Below, piece by piece: positions 37,020-49,261 of a stretch of DNA of 64,000 nt (the first letter of the stretch is position 1; every line of letters starts with the position of its first letter). The notes under the pieces were generated by a model, which saw only the letters and a program-made list of their open reading frames with translations, searched no databases and was not told where the DNA came from. Position numbers and translations under genes: made by a program. The stretch spans positions 12,080,501 through 12,144,500 of the forward strand of contig NC_081817.1 in assembly GCF_030704535.1 (NCBI RefSeq), written 5' to 3'. The DNA is from Vitis vinifera. Lineage: Eukaryota > Streptophyta > Magnoliopsida > Vitales > Vitaceae.

Positions 37020-37150
37020 GACTCCACCAAACCTGTTGCAAACCTTTTCAACCACAACTTCCATATTTCTCCATAGGAGTTGGATGAGTAGCATAAATAG
37101 TAGCAATAACATTATCAGCAACAGCATACCATTATGTTTCCTAGCAGCCA
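37020..37150 (-). pseudogene. CAP-D2 exon fragment, duplicated and frameshifted
   Basis: The minus strand contains WYAVADNVIATIYATHPTP, matching the neighbouring exon at 37290-37473 about 270 bases away. Upstream text is out of frame (a single-base shift near GGAAACATAATGG), and downstream the similarity ends in a stop. It is a broken tandem copy of one exon. Confidence 0.55.
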
Positions 37151-37289
37151 AAACTATCAATTAAGATTTCTATTTGGATACATGACACCATATGCGTCAA
37201 TTGGTTAATAGCAGCATGGAACATAATGAATAAATATCTACTAAGTTTTGTTACAAGAACAGTTGAAAGGACGCATGATACAACTTTCA

Positions 37290-37473
37290 ATGTAATTTTG
37301 CAACTAAGAGACATTTTCCTCAAGTCAACAACTAAGGTTTCAGTAGTTGGATGAATTGCATATATAAAATCAATAACATTATCAGTAACAGCATACCATA
37401 AGTTATCTAGCAGCCAAAAACTGGTGATTAAGCTTTTCAGAATGCCAAATATCAGGGTCTCCTTATTAGACAA
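37290..37473 (-). pseudogene. CAP-D2 exon (HEAT-repeat region), isolated
   Basis: The minus strand reads IFGILKSLITSFWLLDNLWY, then AVTDNVIDFIYAIHPTTETL and VVDLRKMSLS. Family memory of plant CAP-D2 gives RLFGILESLITGFWLPDNIWYAATDKAI...YTIHPTPETLA, so the assignment is fairly firm. In the protein this lies several hundred residues after the segment at 38381-38656, yet only about 1 kb separates them; intervening exons are missing. Confidence 0.68.
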
Positions 37474-38380
37474 TAGTTTTTTCTTTCACTTTTTAGAAAA
37501 CTTGTAAGAGTAATGTTTCCGATTCAAGCATGCAGTTCTAGCAACCTTGAAGTTCTTGAAAACAATATTAAACCCCAGAATGAGGACAATATTGAGAAGC
37601 AAAAAAGTATAGGTTTTAAAAGCAATCCAATGTGAGGCTACCCAATCAAGGATCAGTACACTATCAACAGATCGTAAGTAACTCGAGATGGAGAATCCAC
37701 CTTTGGAAGAACGTTGAGATTGGGCCTAGGACTCTCCCTAAGATTTAATTTACAAGATAGTGTGAGACTAGAGAAACCTTTTATTAATGAACATACATGA
37801 TCAAACACGTCTTACTCTTGGAGATGGAAAAGCTCTTTCCAAGAGAGATCAAATAATACATCTATTTGCATAAGAAGAAAAAAAGATTAAAATCTTAAAA
37901 AAAAAATGGTTAAAATATACAAAATAACTAATGTCAATATCTTTACTTAGAAAAATGACTAATGAGAATAAAATAGATATTTGAATCTAACTTGGAAAGT
38001 GAAAACTTAACTCAACTACACAGAACAGTTGAATTTGTTGATGCACAAGAGAGAACATTCACCAAGTATCAAATAAAAATTATTAGAAAAGAATATAAAA
38101 AAACAATGGATTACTCAAATGTTCAATTGATAGTTAATTTTAATTTTTTTTTTTTTCTTTTCTTCCCATTTCTCATAGTTGAGAATATTTGAGGGTTTTA
38201 TCAATTGTTGATGGGAAAAAACACCATTGATAAGAAAACTGAATATAAATCATGAACCAAAAGATTTACCCCACTTGTTTAGATGCCATGAATATTTAGG
38301 ATAATAAAAGAAAACAAACTTTTCTTGATATATATGGTAACAAACACATTCTCCACGGCTTCATAAGTGGACTAGTCCTA

Positions 38381-38656
38381 AGAAAATACAGGACAACCTG
38401 TGTTGGCTAAAATCAACTTTACAAATCTATCAACGAGCTCCACAAGAAAGCAACGTTTGATATTTATAGCCCCAACTTTGTCCTTCACATAGTCTTTTCG
38501 GTTTGTCCTTCCAACCTCTATGATAGGAGAACCAACCAAACTACCAACAACACATGATTGTACCGTATAGTGGTATTTGGTAGCACATGTCCCCATTAAA
38601 TCACAGAGAGCATCTTTTGTCTTTGAATCTTTTAACAGTATTGTGTTCTTAACCAA
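38381..38656 (-). pseudogene. CAP-D2 fragment, copy A, with internal deletion
   Basis: A 92-codon minus-strand open frame reads LLKDSKTKDALCDLMGTCAT, then KYHYTVQSC, then EVGRTNRKDYVKD and FLVELVDRFVKLI. Both halves match plant condensin CAP-D2 as I remember it (KDSETKDALCRIIGTCATKYHYT and REVGRTNPKDYVKDTAGAENIGRFLVELADR), but about 30-35 residues normally between them are absent. It stops after ILANTGCPVFS where the family continues. It is a pseudogene fragment. AMP1-like exons lie just upstream on the same strand. Confidence 0.7.
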
Positions 38657-39816
38657 GTGTACAAGAGATGTAAATTAAACCTACAAAGATAAACATGCAA
38701 AATAAAATAAAAATAAATCCAACTAATTACCCAACTTGATTTACAACGAAAAATAAGTAATTTCCATCTGGTCTCATGGAGTTGAGTATCTAACCCCTCT
38801 GTTGTTTCCAATTCCAAGAGTGTATAGGTTGTTTCTTCCTACAACTAGTACTGCCTAAATCCATGACAAGAACACTTTCATAAATTAGTAGCAACTTCCC
38901 AATAAGACACACATGCACATAAAATGGAAAAGTACCTTGGGATTAGTTCAAAACCGGCAAGAATTGATTGCAGTCCTTTAGATGTCACTGTTGCTGTAAG
39001 TTGCTTCTTATGAATTAGTTCAATTTTCTTGCAGCAAGAACAAGGGTGCAATGTTGGCATGTATGGCAATAGCACTACCTGGGTCATGACTGATGGCAGG
39101 ATGTTGCAAGTATGGTCTAAGAATTGCAAAATCTAGCAGCCTTGCACCCATCAAATGGACGTCTAGAGGCTATCTTCATTGTTCCTTGTCAAGTTGGCCA
39201 TAGGGACTGCTAGATGCTTCTCCCTCAGCTTCTTCGGCTACAGAGGTGAGTTCCTGAATGGATGCAGTTATAGGGTGCAGGGATACAGTACCTTTCACCC
39301 AAGTTGCGTAGGAGATTTGTGTAGTTCTGCCCCAAGAAAAAAGATTATTACAAGACTAGTATATGTATATAACAGAACAAATATACAAATGCATATCAGC
39401 ACTTACACAACTTTTTCAATAGCATAAGTGCAACATCTTGGACCACACCATGTCACATTTTTACAAAAAAATTGATTATCTTTTTCTTTCTTCTGAGAAA
39501 ATATCAAGGGACCAACCAAGGAAACTTATACTAAACCAAAAGTAGCCCTGGTGTTTAATTGTAATGAATAATAACTTCTTGCAAGCAGTAACACATGAAA
39601 TCAAATTAACTATGCATAAAGGAAAAAAATAAAATAAAATGAACAATCAATTATTTCTGGTCTATTTGAAATTTTCAATTTCTAAAACATGGTAACATCC
39701 TTTTGCATCCCTAAGAAAAAAAAAAAAAAGAAAGAAATAATGCTGTGTAAAACAGATGTACTCAAGTTCTTTCTTCCACCCTCCCTTTTTGTCCTTTATT
39801 TTTCATTTTTGTGCAG

Positions 39817-39898
39817 GTAGAGCAGGGGCTTTCTCACAAAATGAAGTGACTAACTCTGGCAAATCGAATGATTACCCAAGGCCGCAGACAAAAGGACA
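39817..39898 (+). other. Exon-like segment on the plus strand inside an AMP1-like intron
   Basis: A long pyrimidine tract ending TTTTTGTGCAG is followed by 82 bases with one open frame (RAGAFSQNEVTNSGKSNDYP, then RPQTKGQ) and a consensus donor GTGAGT. I do not recognise the peptide. It is opposite in strand to the surrounding gene fragments. It may be another captured exon or chance. Confidence 0.3.
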
Positions 39899-41129
39899 GT
39901 GAGTAGCAGTTCCTAAAGGAATACCATTTCAAAAGATCAAAACTTCCCTATTTAGATATAAGGCTAGATCAAAATTTTTGAAAATAAGGTCACTTCACCT
40001 GGTTAAGTTGCAGTTACCAGAGTATAAAATCTCAATTCAAAAAATCTAGTTTAATGACAGAGAAAATAAGCAATGATAAATGAAAGATAACAGATGCCTA
40101 CCCATAATTGTTCTATGTAAGAGACATAGTTGAAAGGTAAAATAGGATCATCAGCCAGGTGAAGAGCTAGAAGTCCCCAAACTCCAGCTACTGAGGCAGT
40201 AAAAAACAGAAAACTATGTAAGCTTGAAGAAGTGACAATGAAGCAGTGATTTTCCTAGTTCATCGATAAATCTTTTTCAAGAATGCATACTAGAAGGAAA
40301 AGAAGCTAACCAGCCACGTGACGTTGAAACAATGGATCCCCATGGTTTGTCATCCAGTTATAGGAGTCAAAAGCAGTGTGATAGACTGGAAAATCTCAAG
40401 GACAAAAGAAAAAGAAAGTTGAAGTTCTATTTTACCAAATTGATTAGCATGAAATCTTAATTGTGATGTAAATTTTACTACTAACATTATTGACGGTGCT
40501 TGGAGTATCATAATAAAAGCTTTCGATAATCCTTTTAGTGGAAATAATTTGCCTACAAATGAAAAAAACAAATTATTTTTTTTCTTTTATACTCCGTCTT
40601 ATGCCTTGAAACTAGAATCTTTCCAGGTGTAATTTCTGGTGCATTTAGAAAAGGGAAAAAAGGAACAAGCAAAAAACCATCCTTTAAAATGGAAATACCA
40701 AAGAAAACAGAAATACCATCAGAGATGATGAGAAAATTAAGAAATTCAAAATATCACTTCATAAAGCCCTAAAAATGATCATTCTACACATGCAAGAAAA
40801 TGTTCTCGAGAGCAATAATATAAAGGAACAAAACTAAATCATTCCACATCCAAGTAAACCCAGTGGAATGATTTTGGTTGCACTGGATTTGCAAACACAC
40901 CACAGTTGAATGAAAAGGTTTTTAATATGTGGAGTCACTGCCAAATTGACCAAGATAATTGTAGGGAAAGAAAGAAAAGTACACCTTTTAAAAAAGCTCA
41001 ACTGACCTCAATTTTAAGCGTTACAGAAAAGAAAAAAAAAAGGTGGAAGAAAACTGCAAAAGCACAAGCAACATGCTCTCTCTTTGTAAATCAGCATACC
41101 AATTAGAAAAGAACCTATTTGCCTACATA

Positions 41130-41510
41130 TATTGGAATACTTATTTTGAAACTCTTCAAAATAGTTTTCTGCCATTTAGAATATAAAACAATTTTTTCAC
41201 TTAAAAAACACATTTAGAATTTTTATTTTTTTTAAATAAACAGGTTATTTTTACAACTACTTCAAGGAGTTTTTGTAGAGTATTATAAGTAAACATTGAA
41301 ATTATAGAGAATACTTTAGGAACTTTACAACATACATAAATGCATTTTACCTTCATGGAGAATAAACAGAAAAAACTGTCTTCCATTTTTGAGTTCCCAT
41401 AAAGAATTTTTTACTTGAAAATAATTGGTAATTATTTTTAAAAATTGTTCTACAAAACCGTTTTTTGATAACCATATTTGAAAACGTTGCCAAACAAACC
41501 CTTAAACTCC
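41130..41510. repeat. Possible second MITE-like AT-rich insert
   Basis: AT-rich text ending in AACGTTGCCAAACAAACCC, a terminal motif often seen on plant MITEs, with related text near 41160 (GAAACTCTTCAAAATAG). I could not fix both ends or a target duplication. Confidence 0.25.
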
Positions 41511-41826
41511 TTCAATTAATTGAAAAAGTACAAATAGCTGAGATAATCTGATCACAGATTGATTTCACAAAGCAATGGCAAAAATACACCAAATTATGCA
41601 TATCTATTCACTCACTTTAGGAGAAACAAAAAATTCATTAGGAGATTGAAGACAATTCAGCTTGTATATTCAAATTAAATGAAAAGGAATCCTTGCCTTG
41701 CATTTTGGATTATGAAATTGCAGAATTTGATTGCAAAAAAACATCCCAGGTTTTCTTTAAAACTAACACATTCACTTACAAAAGAGAACAAGCAAAAGCA
41801 ATGACTGGGGCACTCTTGTTCAACAC

Positions 41827-42200
41827 TAGGGATGGCAATAGGGCAGGTTCAGGATGGGTCACCCCCATGCCAACCCTGCCCTGTTTAATTTTTTCTTCAT
41901 TTCTTAAAACTTTTCTATTTTTAAAATTTTAAATTATATTAAAAATAAATATAATTTAAATATAAATATATAGTATATTTTTTACAATTTATTTTTATGA
42001 AAAATAATTTTTTTTATACATATGTAAAGAAAAGGTAAAAGGAAAAAAAAGAATCAAAATATTTTTTATTTAATATTATATATAACCAGGGCAAGACATA
42101 CCCAAACCCACCATGGATTTAAAAAAAAAAATCCCCAACTCGTCCTATTAGGGGTGGGATGGGGCAAACACTCGAAAAAACCCGCCCCATGTCATCTCTA
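41827..42200. mobile_element. hAT-type MITE in the AMP1-like intron
   Basis: The 374 bp element is flanked by a perfect eight-base duplication TTCAACAC (41819-41826 and 42201-42208), as expected for hAT elements. Ends are imperfect inverted repeats: TAGGGATGGCAATAGGGC at the left, and TAGAGATGACATGGGGCGGG when the right end is reverse-complemented. The interior is very AT-rich with no coding capacity. Confidence 0.85.
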
Positions 42201-45200
42201 TTCAACACAAACATGTATATTCTTTGAGAACTTTGATATCCATGATGGAAGCCTAAGGCAATCTATCTGTCCCACAACCGAGAAGGATGGGAATGATGAA
42301 TTACAAACAAAACTAACATTTGCTAACTTATAAAAATAACTACACTTTGTTCCACTTTTATGTCCTTTCATCGATTAAAAAAAAAACCAAGGACAAAGCT
42401 AATGTACCCCTTAAAGTGGAGATGCTTAGTTTCCTTTATGCATGCATGTCTGAGCACACAAGTTCCCTTCACAAGAACACATTTTCTCAATACTCATAGC
42501 TTTCCTAATTTCCATTTGTAATTTGGAAATGTTAGGGTATAAGTGATGTACCTCTTCCATAGTATAAATCAACAGAAGGAACCCCTGCATGTTGCAAAAG
42601 TGGAGAAAAATCAGAATCCACTCCACTTAGCCTCTGAATCTGCAATCTAGCCAAGACAATCCCAATAATTACTTCATACAATCCATATAGAAACAACAAA
42701 TATAAATTTTGACATATCCAAAGCCAAAATTTATAAAGCAAGAAAAGTGGTATACTTGTCTCTCCTTTTTGCTTTTTGATGAAAAACAGAAGTAAAAAGC
42801 ATGTTTACAAGTCTTCTGTGCAGACAGACTAATTTATTTAAGCAAAGTATTGATGAAACGGAACTGGTGGTTGTAGCAGACAACCAAGGTGGTGGTAGCA
42901 GTACTACTGTGGTGTGATGCTCATGGAAGTAGTGTGTTGATGTGATCATAGGTTATGGGAAAAGTAAATTTTGTTCTCTCCAAAACATTTTATTTTTTAA
43001 TTGCAACTGAAGCTTTTTAGTTGTATTTTTGCAATTGAAAAAGTACTTCCAAAAATGGTGTAACTTGGAAAGGGGTCGTACTGAGGGGCAAAAGGAGATA
43101 ATTAAGTGATAAACATCTATAGTGGAGGTGGTGGTAACAACAATACTGCTGTGGTCGTGGTGGTCATGGTATAAGCATGAATAAGTTAGTGTGATGATTG
43201 GTGGTATAATATGACGAAATACGCAAATTTTGTTTTCTCCAAGATGAAACCTTTTCTCTAACCTAAAACCCGACTTCTACAGCACATTTACCCAAGTAAC
43301 AAAGAACTTGAATTAATTATCGTCCTGAAATTTCACAACTCAGTCCTCTTTTCATAATTTCAGAACTTTTTAAGCATACCCCATTCTACCAAAATTTCAA
43401 ATTAACCCTATAAGAATTTATCTAATTTGACAAGCCTTAAAATCCATGCAATACCCTAAACATAATCGTCCAACTAAACAAGTGATTAAGACAACTTATT
43501 CTGAGTTTAAGGAGCTATCCTACTTCAAAGGGAGCATCAGCAAGAGAATAATAGAATTTTGAAACAAATTTCCTTAGAATCCTAGACAGTCATTTGTACA
43601 TTCAACAAATAAATTTATTTGAATTGCCACCTACAAAGGAGGACAATCATTTCACATGTGAAGATCAACCTCCACAAACCAAAAAAAGGTCTGTAATGTT
43701 TCATAACTTCATTTACTTGGAACCTTGTGTTTTTCAAAGATGGTAAAAGCATGAGGACAACCATAATGCAACCATTCCAATGATTTGAAAAGCTAAAGAT
43801 TAGGGTTAACTTACATTGATGACTTTATTTGTAATCATCCAGTTATCATATATGGTCATGCTCTCTGAGTCAGGATCCTGGACCTGGAATTCAGTTTAAA
43901 TCACAATTTAGACAGTTTGAAATACCAGGTGTTGTCATTAATTCAGATCCAAATAGATTGAACATTAACAATCTTGTGAACTTATTTTGCCATCTTTTTC
44001 TACCTTCTTTGCAACCTCAATGAGAAGATTATCTAGCTGAGGCGTTGCAGCAGCAAAGAAGCCTGGTCCTTGAACTGCACAGTCTACATTAAGGTATGCT
44101 ACAACTTCAGAACCCAGATTCAAAAGGTTTTGTTCGACCCACTCAGTAGATCCTATCTGAGGCCACACAACACAAGTAAATTACTTTTGAGTGTTAAATA
44201 CACACAACCATTCAAATAGAACAAGCCTAGCTAATTGGATTACTTTTAGAACAAATAAATGAGCAAGTGCATATAGCAATTCAGGCAGCGACAGTAAAAA
44301 CTGGTGATGGTGATATATACAACTTCAAGCAAGGAAAAAGGTTTATATCACAGATGGTAGCCTCTTGAGTTCATACACATTTGAAATAATCCACTATTGA
44401 TTCATCTACAATGGTTGCAAATTGCCAGCTGATAATCAGTCTGAGGTTTCACATCAGGGATGAGCACATAATTCGCTAAAACCACATAAACTAACGACTT
44501 AAGCTCTCATTTTTTTTTTTCGTCACTGATATCATGGAAGTAGGAATATCTCTCCTAGTGATGTGCACCACTATGACTCAACTGGATGGCAATTCCAACA
44601 ATAGAAGAGTGGCAGAGCCTACATGTCATGGCTATTCTTTGCCCATTAACATCCTAAACCAAATATAGGCATTAAGAGTGATCAAATGCCTTTCTTTGAC
44701 ACACTTTCAGGGTGCAGTATCTAGGACACAGTTGTATTTGTTCTCTATAGAATCCAAAATTCCTAGAAATAACAAAATGATCTAGAGATTGACAACCTGG
44801 TCCATTTTATATTAATGACCAACAAAGATGAAATATTAGCTACCATCCCAAACTCTTCTGCATCCCAACTGCATAGAACAATTGTCCTCCGAGGTTGCCA
44901 CCCCTGACGCATCATAAGAGCATATCTACAAGCAATGTCAAGTAGCCCTGCAGTTCCACTATTGGGGTCAACAGCTCCATATGTCCATGCATCTCTGTGG
45001 TTGCCAAGCAGGACATAGCGATCAGGCTCTTCAGATCCCCTTATGACAGCAAAAACATTGTGAATGGTAGCTATCTTTTTCTCCGCTTGAAAAAGAGGGA
45101 AAAAATAAAATAAATGGAGAAACATTTCAATAAGCTTTCCACAAGTGGGCTTTAGTAGAAGTCTTCCACTCATTTTTCCTTTTTAACCCTCTCATGTTTA

Positions 45201-45667
45201 ACAACTAGCTAACAAGATAATATGTAAAAGAGAATAAAAATAATTGGAGAATTAATTCAGGTGACTTCACAAGGTACTATTTTGTGGCAGATAATTGACA
45301 GGATTGAGTAATAGAACAAAGACAAACAAAAAGACACTCATAAGAAAGCTTCCAAGGTCTCATTCCCTGTAAAGGGCCGTAACCCAAACCTCCCCCCATG
45401 AAAATAATTAGGACTTGTAACATAGCCTTGATATCGATTGAACTGGATGCATACACTTTGCAAAGTCCCCATACTCTTAGGTTACATTTTTTTGAAGGAA
45501 AAAGTAACATGAACAGAGTTCAGCAATCCTACAAGAGGAAGCATGTGCCATAATCATAAGAGCCTCTGTAAGCTATTATCATGGTAATAATGCATAACAG
45601 AAGCTTAAAGAGGCAGTTATTGACATCCCATATTCCAAAAAGAATGAATTAATAACCAACATACTAC

Positions 45668-46930
45668 ATTTTTTTCATAGGCAAGTAAGAATAAATACAT
45701 ATATAAAAAACACCAATAAACAGGGGGCGACCACAATACACTAGAAGTATACATGAAAGTATTCAAAAAGAAGCAAGCTACAACCACCGCCCCAATCTAG
45801 TACTTAGATATCAACAAGTTAATAATAAAATCTATCGAGGATGGTGGATTAGTTTGACCATCAACTATAAGATACCCTCAAGACCACATATATAGATCAG
45901 ATATAAGGTAGTCTTTAAGATATTGGTTAATGCATTGCTTTCCTTCCGGATTGTCTAGAAAAGGTATAGAGGAGTTGTTCTCCATGTTGTTCTCGTCTTC
46001 TTGCCCACAAGTCAAATTCCAACACATTAACATGCCCTTCACCAAATGTGGGAGAACCCATGAAATGCTAAACAAAGAGAATAGGAAGTGTCATAGCCCT
46101 CTAACTTTCCCACAATGGATAAGGAGATAGTCCACTAATTCTTCTACATCATTAAACATACAACAATAACCCGCTAAAAGCCATCCTTTTATTTTAAGTC
46201 CGTCCTCAGTAAGAATCCTTCCCCAAACCACTTCCTACCCAACAAAAAAAAAAAAACAAAAAATAAAAATACAAAATACAAAGCTCAAGAGCCGACACTA
46301 TCTTTGAGGGGAATGACACTAGACCCTCCAATTCCAAGGTGGAGTAGAAAGATTTCACCAAGAATGGCTAGTCTTCCAAACCATCTAAAGCTTCCAAAGA
46401 AACTCCTCAACATTATCTATCCCCCAAACTTGAAAATGTCTTGAGAAGCACATGTTCTATAGGACCATCTCGTCTTCTATCTCCCAAACATCATCCACCC
46501 AAGCCTCCTTGGAAGTTGCAAAGGAGAATAGAAATGGAAAAGAGTCCTTTAAGGGAACATTACCACATCATACATCATGCCAAAACTTTATTCTTCTCCC
46601 ATTGCCCACCTCAAATCTTGTTTTAGTTTTAATAATTTCTCACCCTTTCTTATTGACTTCCACAAGCTAACACCATAGCCTTCTCTCGCTACCCAAGAGC
46701 ACCATTCACTTGGCTCTTCTCCAAAATTTCCTACTATAACCTTTCTCCAAAGCATATCTCTCTTCAAAGCGAATCTTTAACACCATTTCCAATGAAGACT
46801 TATTGAGAATGGACAACTTCTTAATGCCTAGACCCCTTTTCTTTTTTGCAAATTGTCAACCGTTTCACTAGATGGGACTTTTTCTTGACAGCCCCTCCTC
46901 TTAGTAGGAAATCCCATTGAATTTTTTTAG
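45668..46930 (-). mobile_element. 5'-truncated L1-type LINE
   Basis: The minus strand carries decayed C-terminal ORF2 text of plant L1 elements: KKGGLGIKNLSILNKSLLWK, REGYGVSLWKSIRKG, VGNGRRIKFWHDVWCGNVPL. Zinc-knuckle-region text follows (SWVLPHLVKG and LISDLYMWS near 45890-46075), then a 3' UTR with GGTCGCCCCCTG and a short A run at about 45670. Frameshifts and stops occur throughout. The 5' limit near 46930 is approximate and no target duplication was found. Confidence 0.72.
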
Positions 46931-48940
46931 TCTCACAACCACTAACTATGTACTGCATAACAGCCCTAGCTCATAATTGTTTCTCCATCCATCTTCTTTG
47001 CACAAACTGATGCAACTGCAAGATTGTAACTGCATCTGTCTTCATCTCAAGCCATGGGTTTCCAAAAAATAAAATAACAATACTCCATTGAAACAATGGT
47101 ACCCAAAACCTCATTTTAGTGTATTTTCAGATCCAACAAGAAATGGAAAATTTATTTTATAGCAAAGATGCAATAAAAAGCGGTGCACCTCATGTACACA
47201 AGAGGTACTCAAGATGCACCATCAAAGGAGCAAACAAAAGAAATAAATAAATAACAGAGAAAACAGCAGCACAAAACCACCTAGCCCCGATTTAAGCTGT
47301 CAATGGAATCCAGTAATGTGTAGTTCAGAACCAATAAGAACTAAGAATTTCATCATCACTATGTCTGTTAACTGCCACCATCTAGTACAGTTTTTCCAGC
47401 TTCATGACTGATTCTTCCAAATTCAAATTTCAAGCACATTATCATCAAACAACGTGCTAACAAGCTTCCCAACCATTGTACATGATATTCTAAATTCAAC
47501 TACCATGAAACTTTACCAGTTAAAACACACTTCTCGAATCCCCAAATATTCCAACCTTCAGATCTAACACCAAAATGATATAGCATGTAACTAATCTATC
47601 TCAATCATTAGAGCTGCCATCTATAACAAGCGATTAAGATCAGCCTTAAACAATAGATAGACGGATCTACCATTCAATACCACAAAATAGGTGAAAAGAA
47701 GAGATGAACTCTTAAAATTTCAAAAAGCCAAGCCTTCCCATTATATTGTGAACATCTATGACTAAACCTGCTAAAACATAACAATTCTAAAGATGCTAAA
47801 CTTATAATAATGGGAAGAAATAAAAATCAAACCCCATACTTACTAAACTAATTAGAACCAAACAAGCTTCTTTAACACTTATCTCTTTTGCTAAGAGGAA
47901 TGACTGGGTATAGTGCAGTATTTGTTGATTTAAGGCAAGAAGGTTTTTTTTACCAGATTCAATCCACCTTCGAGATTCACCTTGTAAATCAAAGACTTAA
48001 TGTACTTCTCCAAAGAACCAATCCATATTGAGCAAGAGAAGAAAGGAGAGTCCAAAATAACAATAAGATAAATGAATGATATGGAAATAATGCATCCCTC
48101 ATCAAATAACTATAGAATGAATGTATTTAGTATCATGCTTCTTATTACCAGCAAGCAACTTTCAAATCTACAAGCATGATTCACAACAAGCCGGGAATTA
48201 TGTATTGTAAAGTATTAAAAACTAATGTTGTTCATCGATTTACAATATTACTTTGTCACAAGGTTATTTTGAATTTCTTGTACAAAAATACGGTTTAAGC
48301 ATCAAAATCCGAGTTCAAACTAATAACCACCAGAGTTCAAAGTTAGCATAAAAAGAATATGTAAAAAGATGAGTACATTTTGGAGTTTATGAGTTTCTTG
48401 AGGATTTTTTAGATTCAATCACCTAAAAGTACACCTAAAAGTAAATGCAATTGTGTTAAGAAGGCCAAAAAAATACACCTAAAAGTATACACGATGTATA
48501 CTTTTAAAAAAACCTATCCCAACCAATCAATGAAATCAAGTAAAGACCATGAGTTAGAGCCAACATTAATTGGTAAAGACAACTTCTCACAGCTTATATA
48601 TTAATTTCCTTTAAAACCTAATAAGTAATTCCATATTGCCATGTCAACATAACAAAAGATAACATCAGAAGAGGATTAGGACACACAATTTGTGGGATCC
48701 CATACAAAAAATTAAATGTTTCAAATTTGATTGAACTTTGATGAATTTAGTTCTTTGCTTTCAATCATCTTGAGAATCACATGTGAGAATATTCTTCTTT
48801 TTTCTTTACAGTATTAAAAAGAAACACATGCAAACCAAAGAAAAATTAAACAAAGCATACTCACACTCCTAAGAGAGACATGGTAAGATGAGACTTGTTA
48901 ATTGGATAAAAAATACAATATGTAGATTTTGTCTACACAC
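46931..48940. other. AT-rich intergenic or intronic DNA, nothing recognised
   Basis: No gene-like open frame, tandem repeat or element boundary seen. It could be intron of the AMP1-like or galactosidase fragments, but no exon supporting that was found. Confidence 0.4.
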
Positions 48941-49261
48941 CCGAAATCCCATTCTGCAGCAACAAATGGACCAATACGGAGAATCAAATACATCCCAGCC
49001 TGCTGAACAATCTACAAAAACTTGAGAAGATCGTACCATCCCCCAAAGTAATACTAAAAGTTTTCAAATTACAAGGGAAAATAATACAAATCAATTTAAT
49101 CATCAACTATTGAAACAGAGGAACATCAAGCTTAAGCATCACTAAATACATTTACTCTCACTCACAGTGCTTGGAGAAAGTTCATGGCCATTCTAGAACA
49201 CATATATTTCAATCACATCGATCCCTCCTTCCTTAGCTGTTTTAACCAGTCCCGGCCACAT
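48941..49261 (-). pseudogene. Beta-galactosidase (GH35, BGAL10-like) two-exon fragment with stop codons
   Basis: Exon 49261-49166 reads MWPGLVKTAKEGGIDVIEIY, VF, stop, NGHELSPST and ends at GTGAGT. Exon 49053-48941 begins after TTTTAG, reads YYFGGWYDLLKFL, stop, IVQQAGMYLILRIGPFVAAE, WDFG and ends at GTGTGT. From family knowledge the first stop (TAG, 49193-49195) replaces the tryptophan of YVFWNGHE and the second (TAG, 49012-49014) replaces a lysine. These are consecutive exons of the N-terminal TIM barrel of plant cell-wall beta-galactosidases. The catalytic acid segment (around NEYG) and everything after it were not found. Confidence 0.82.

Larger units (their letters stand above)
39178..45085 (-). 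pseudogene. AMP1/GCPII-like glutamate carboxypeptidase (M28B), C-terminal exons, probably a pseudogene
   Basis: Minus-strand exons with consensus splice sites and compatible phases: 45085-44844, 44156-44004, 43883-43815, 42639-42552, 40385-40311, 40190-40102 and 39326-39178. They encode the M28 zinc core ([37 protein letters not shown]; zinc ligand and catalytic residues H, D, E and D all visible), then VQDPDSESMTIYDNW, SGVDSDFSPLLQHAGVPSVD, VYHTAFDSYNWM and [14 protein letters not shown]. The last exon is frameshifted by an extra G in a G run (39298-39300), after which KGTVSLHPITASIQEL reads in another frame to a TGA at 39178. The N-terminal half and the C-terminal dimerisation part (LMLVERGFLD region) were not found. 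Relatives in Arabidopsis (AMP1, LAMP1) are ER membrane proteins affecting meristem size. Confidence 0.75.

Noticed and set aside
38890..39175. Minus-strand text with KKIELIHKKQLTATVTSKGL as a further CAP-D2 or AMP1 exon
   Set aside because: Open over about 80 codons and next to both fragments, but I could not match it to either family or fix splice sites.
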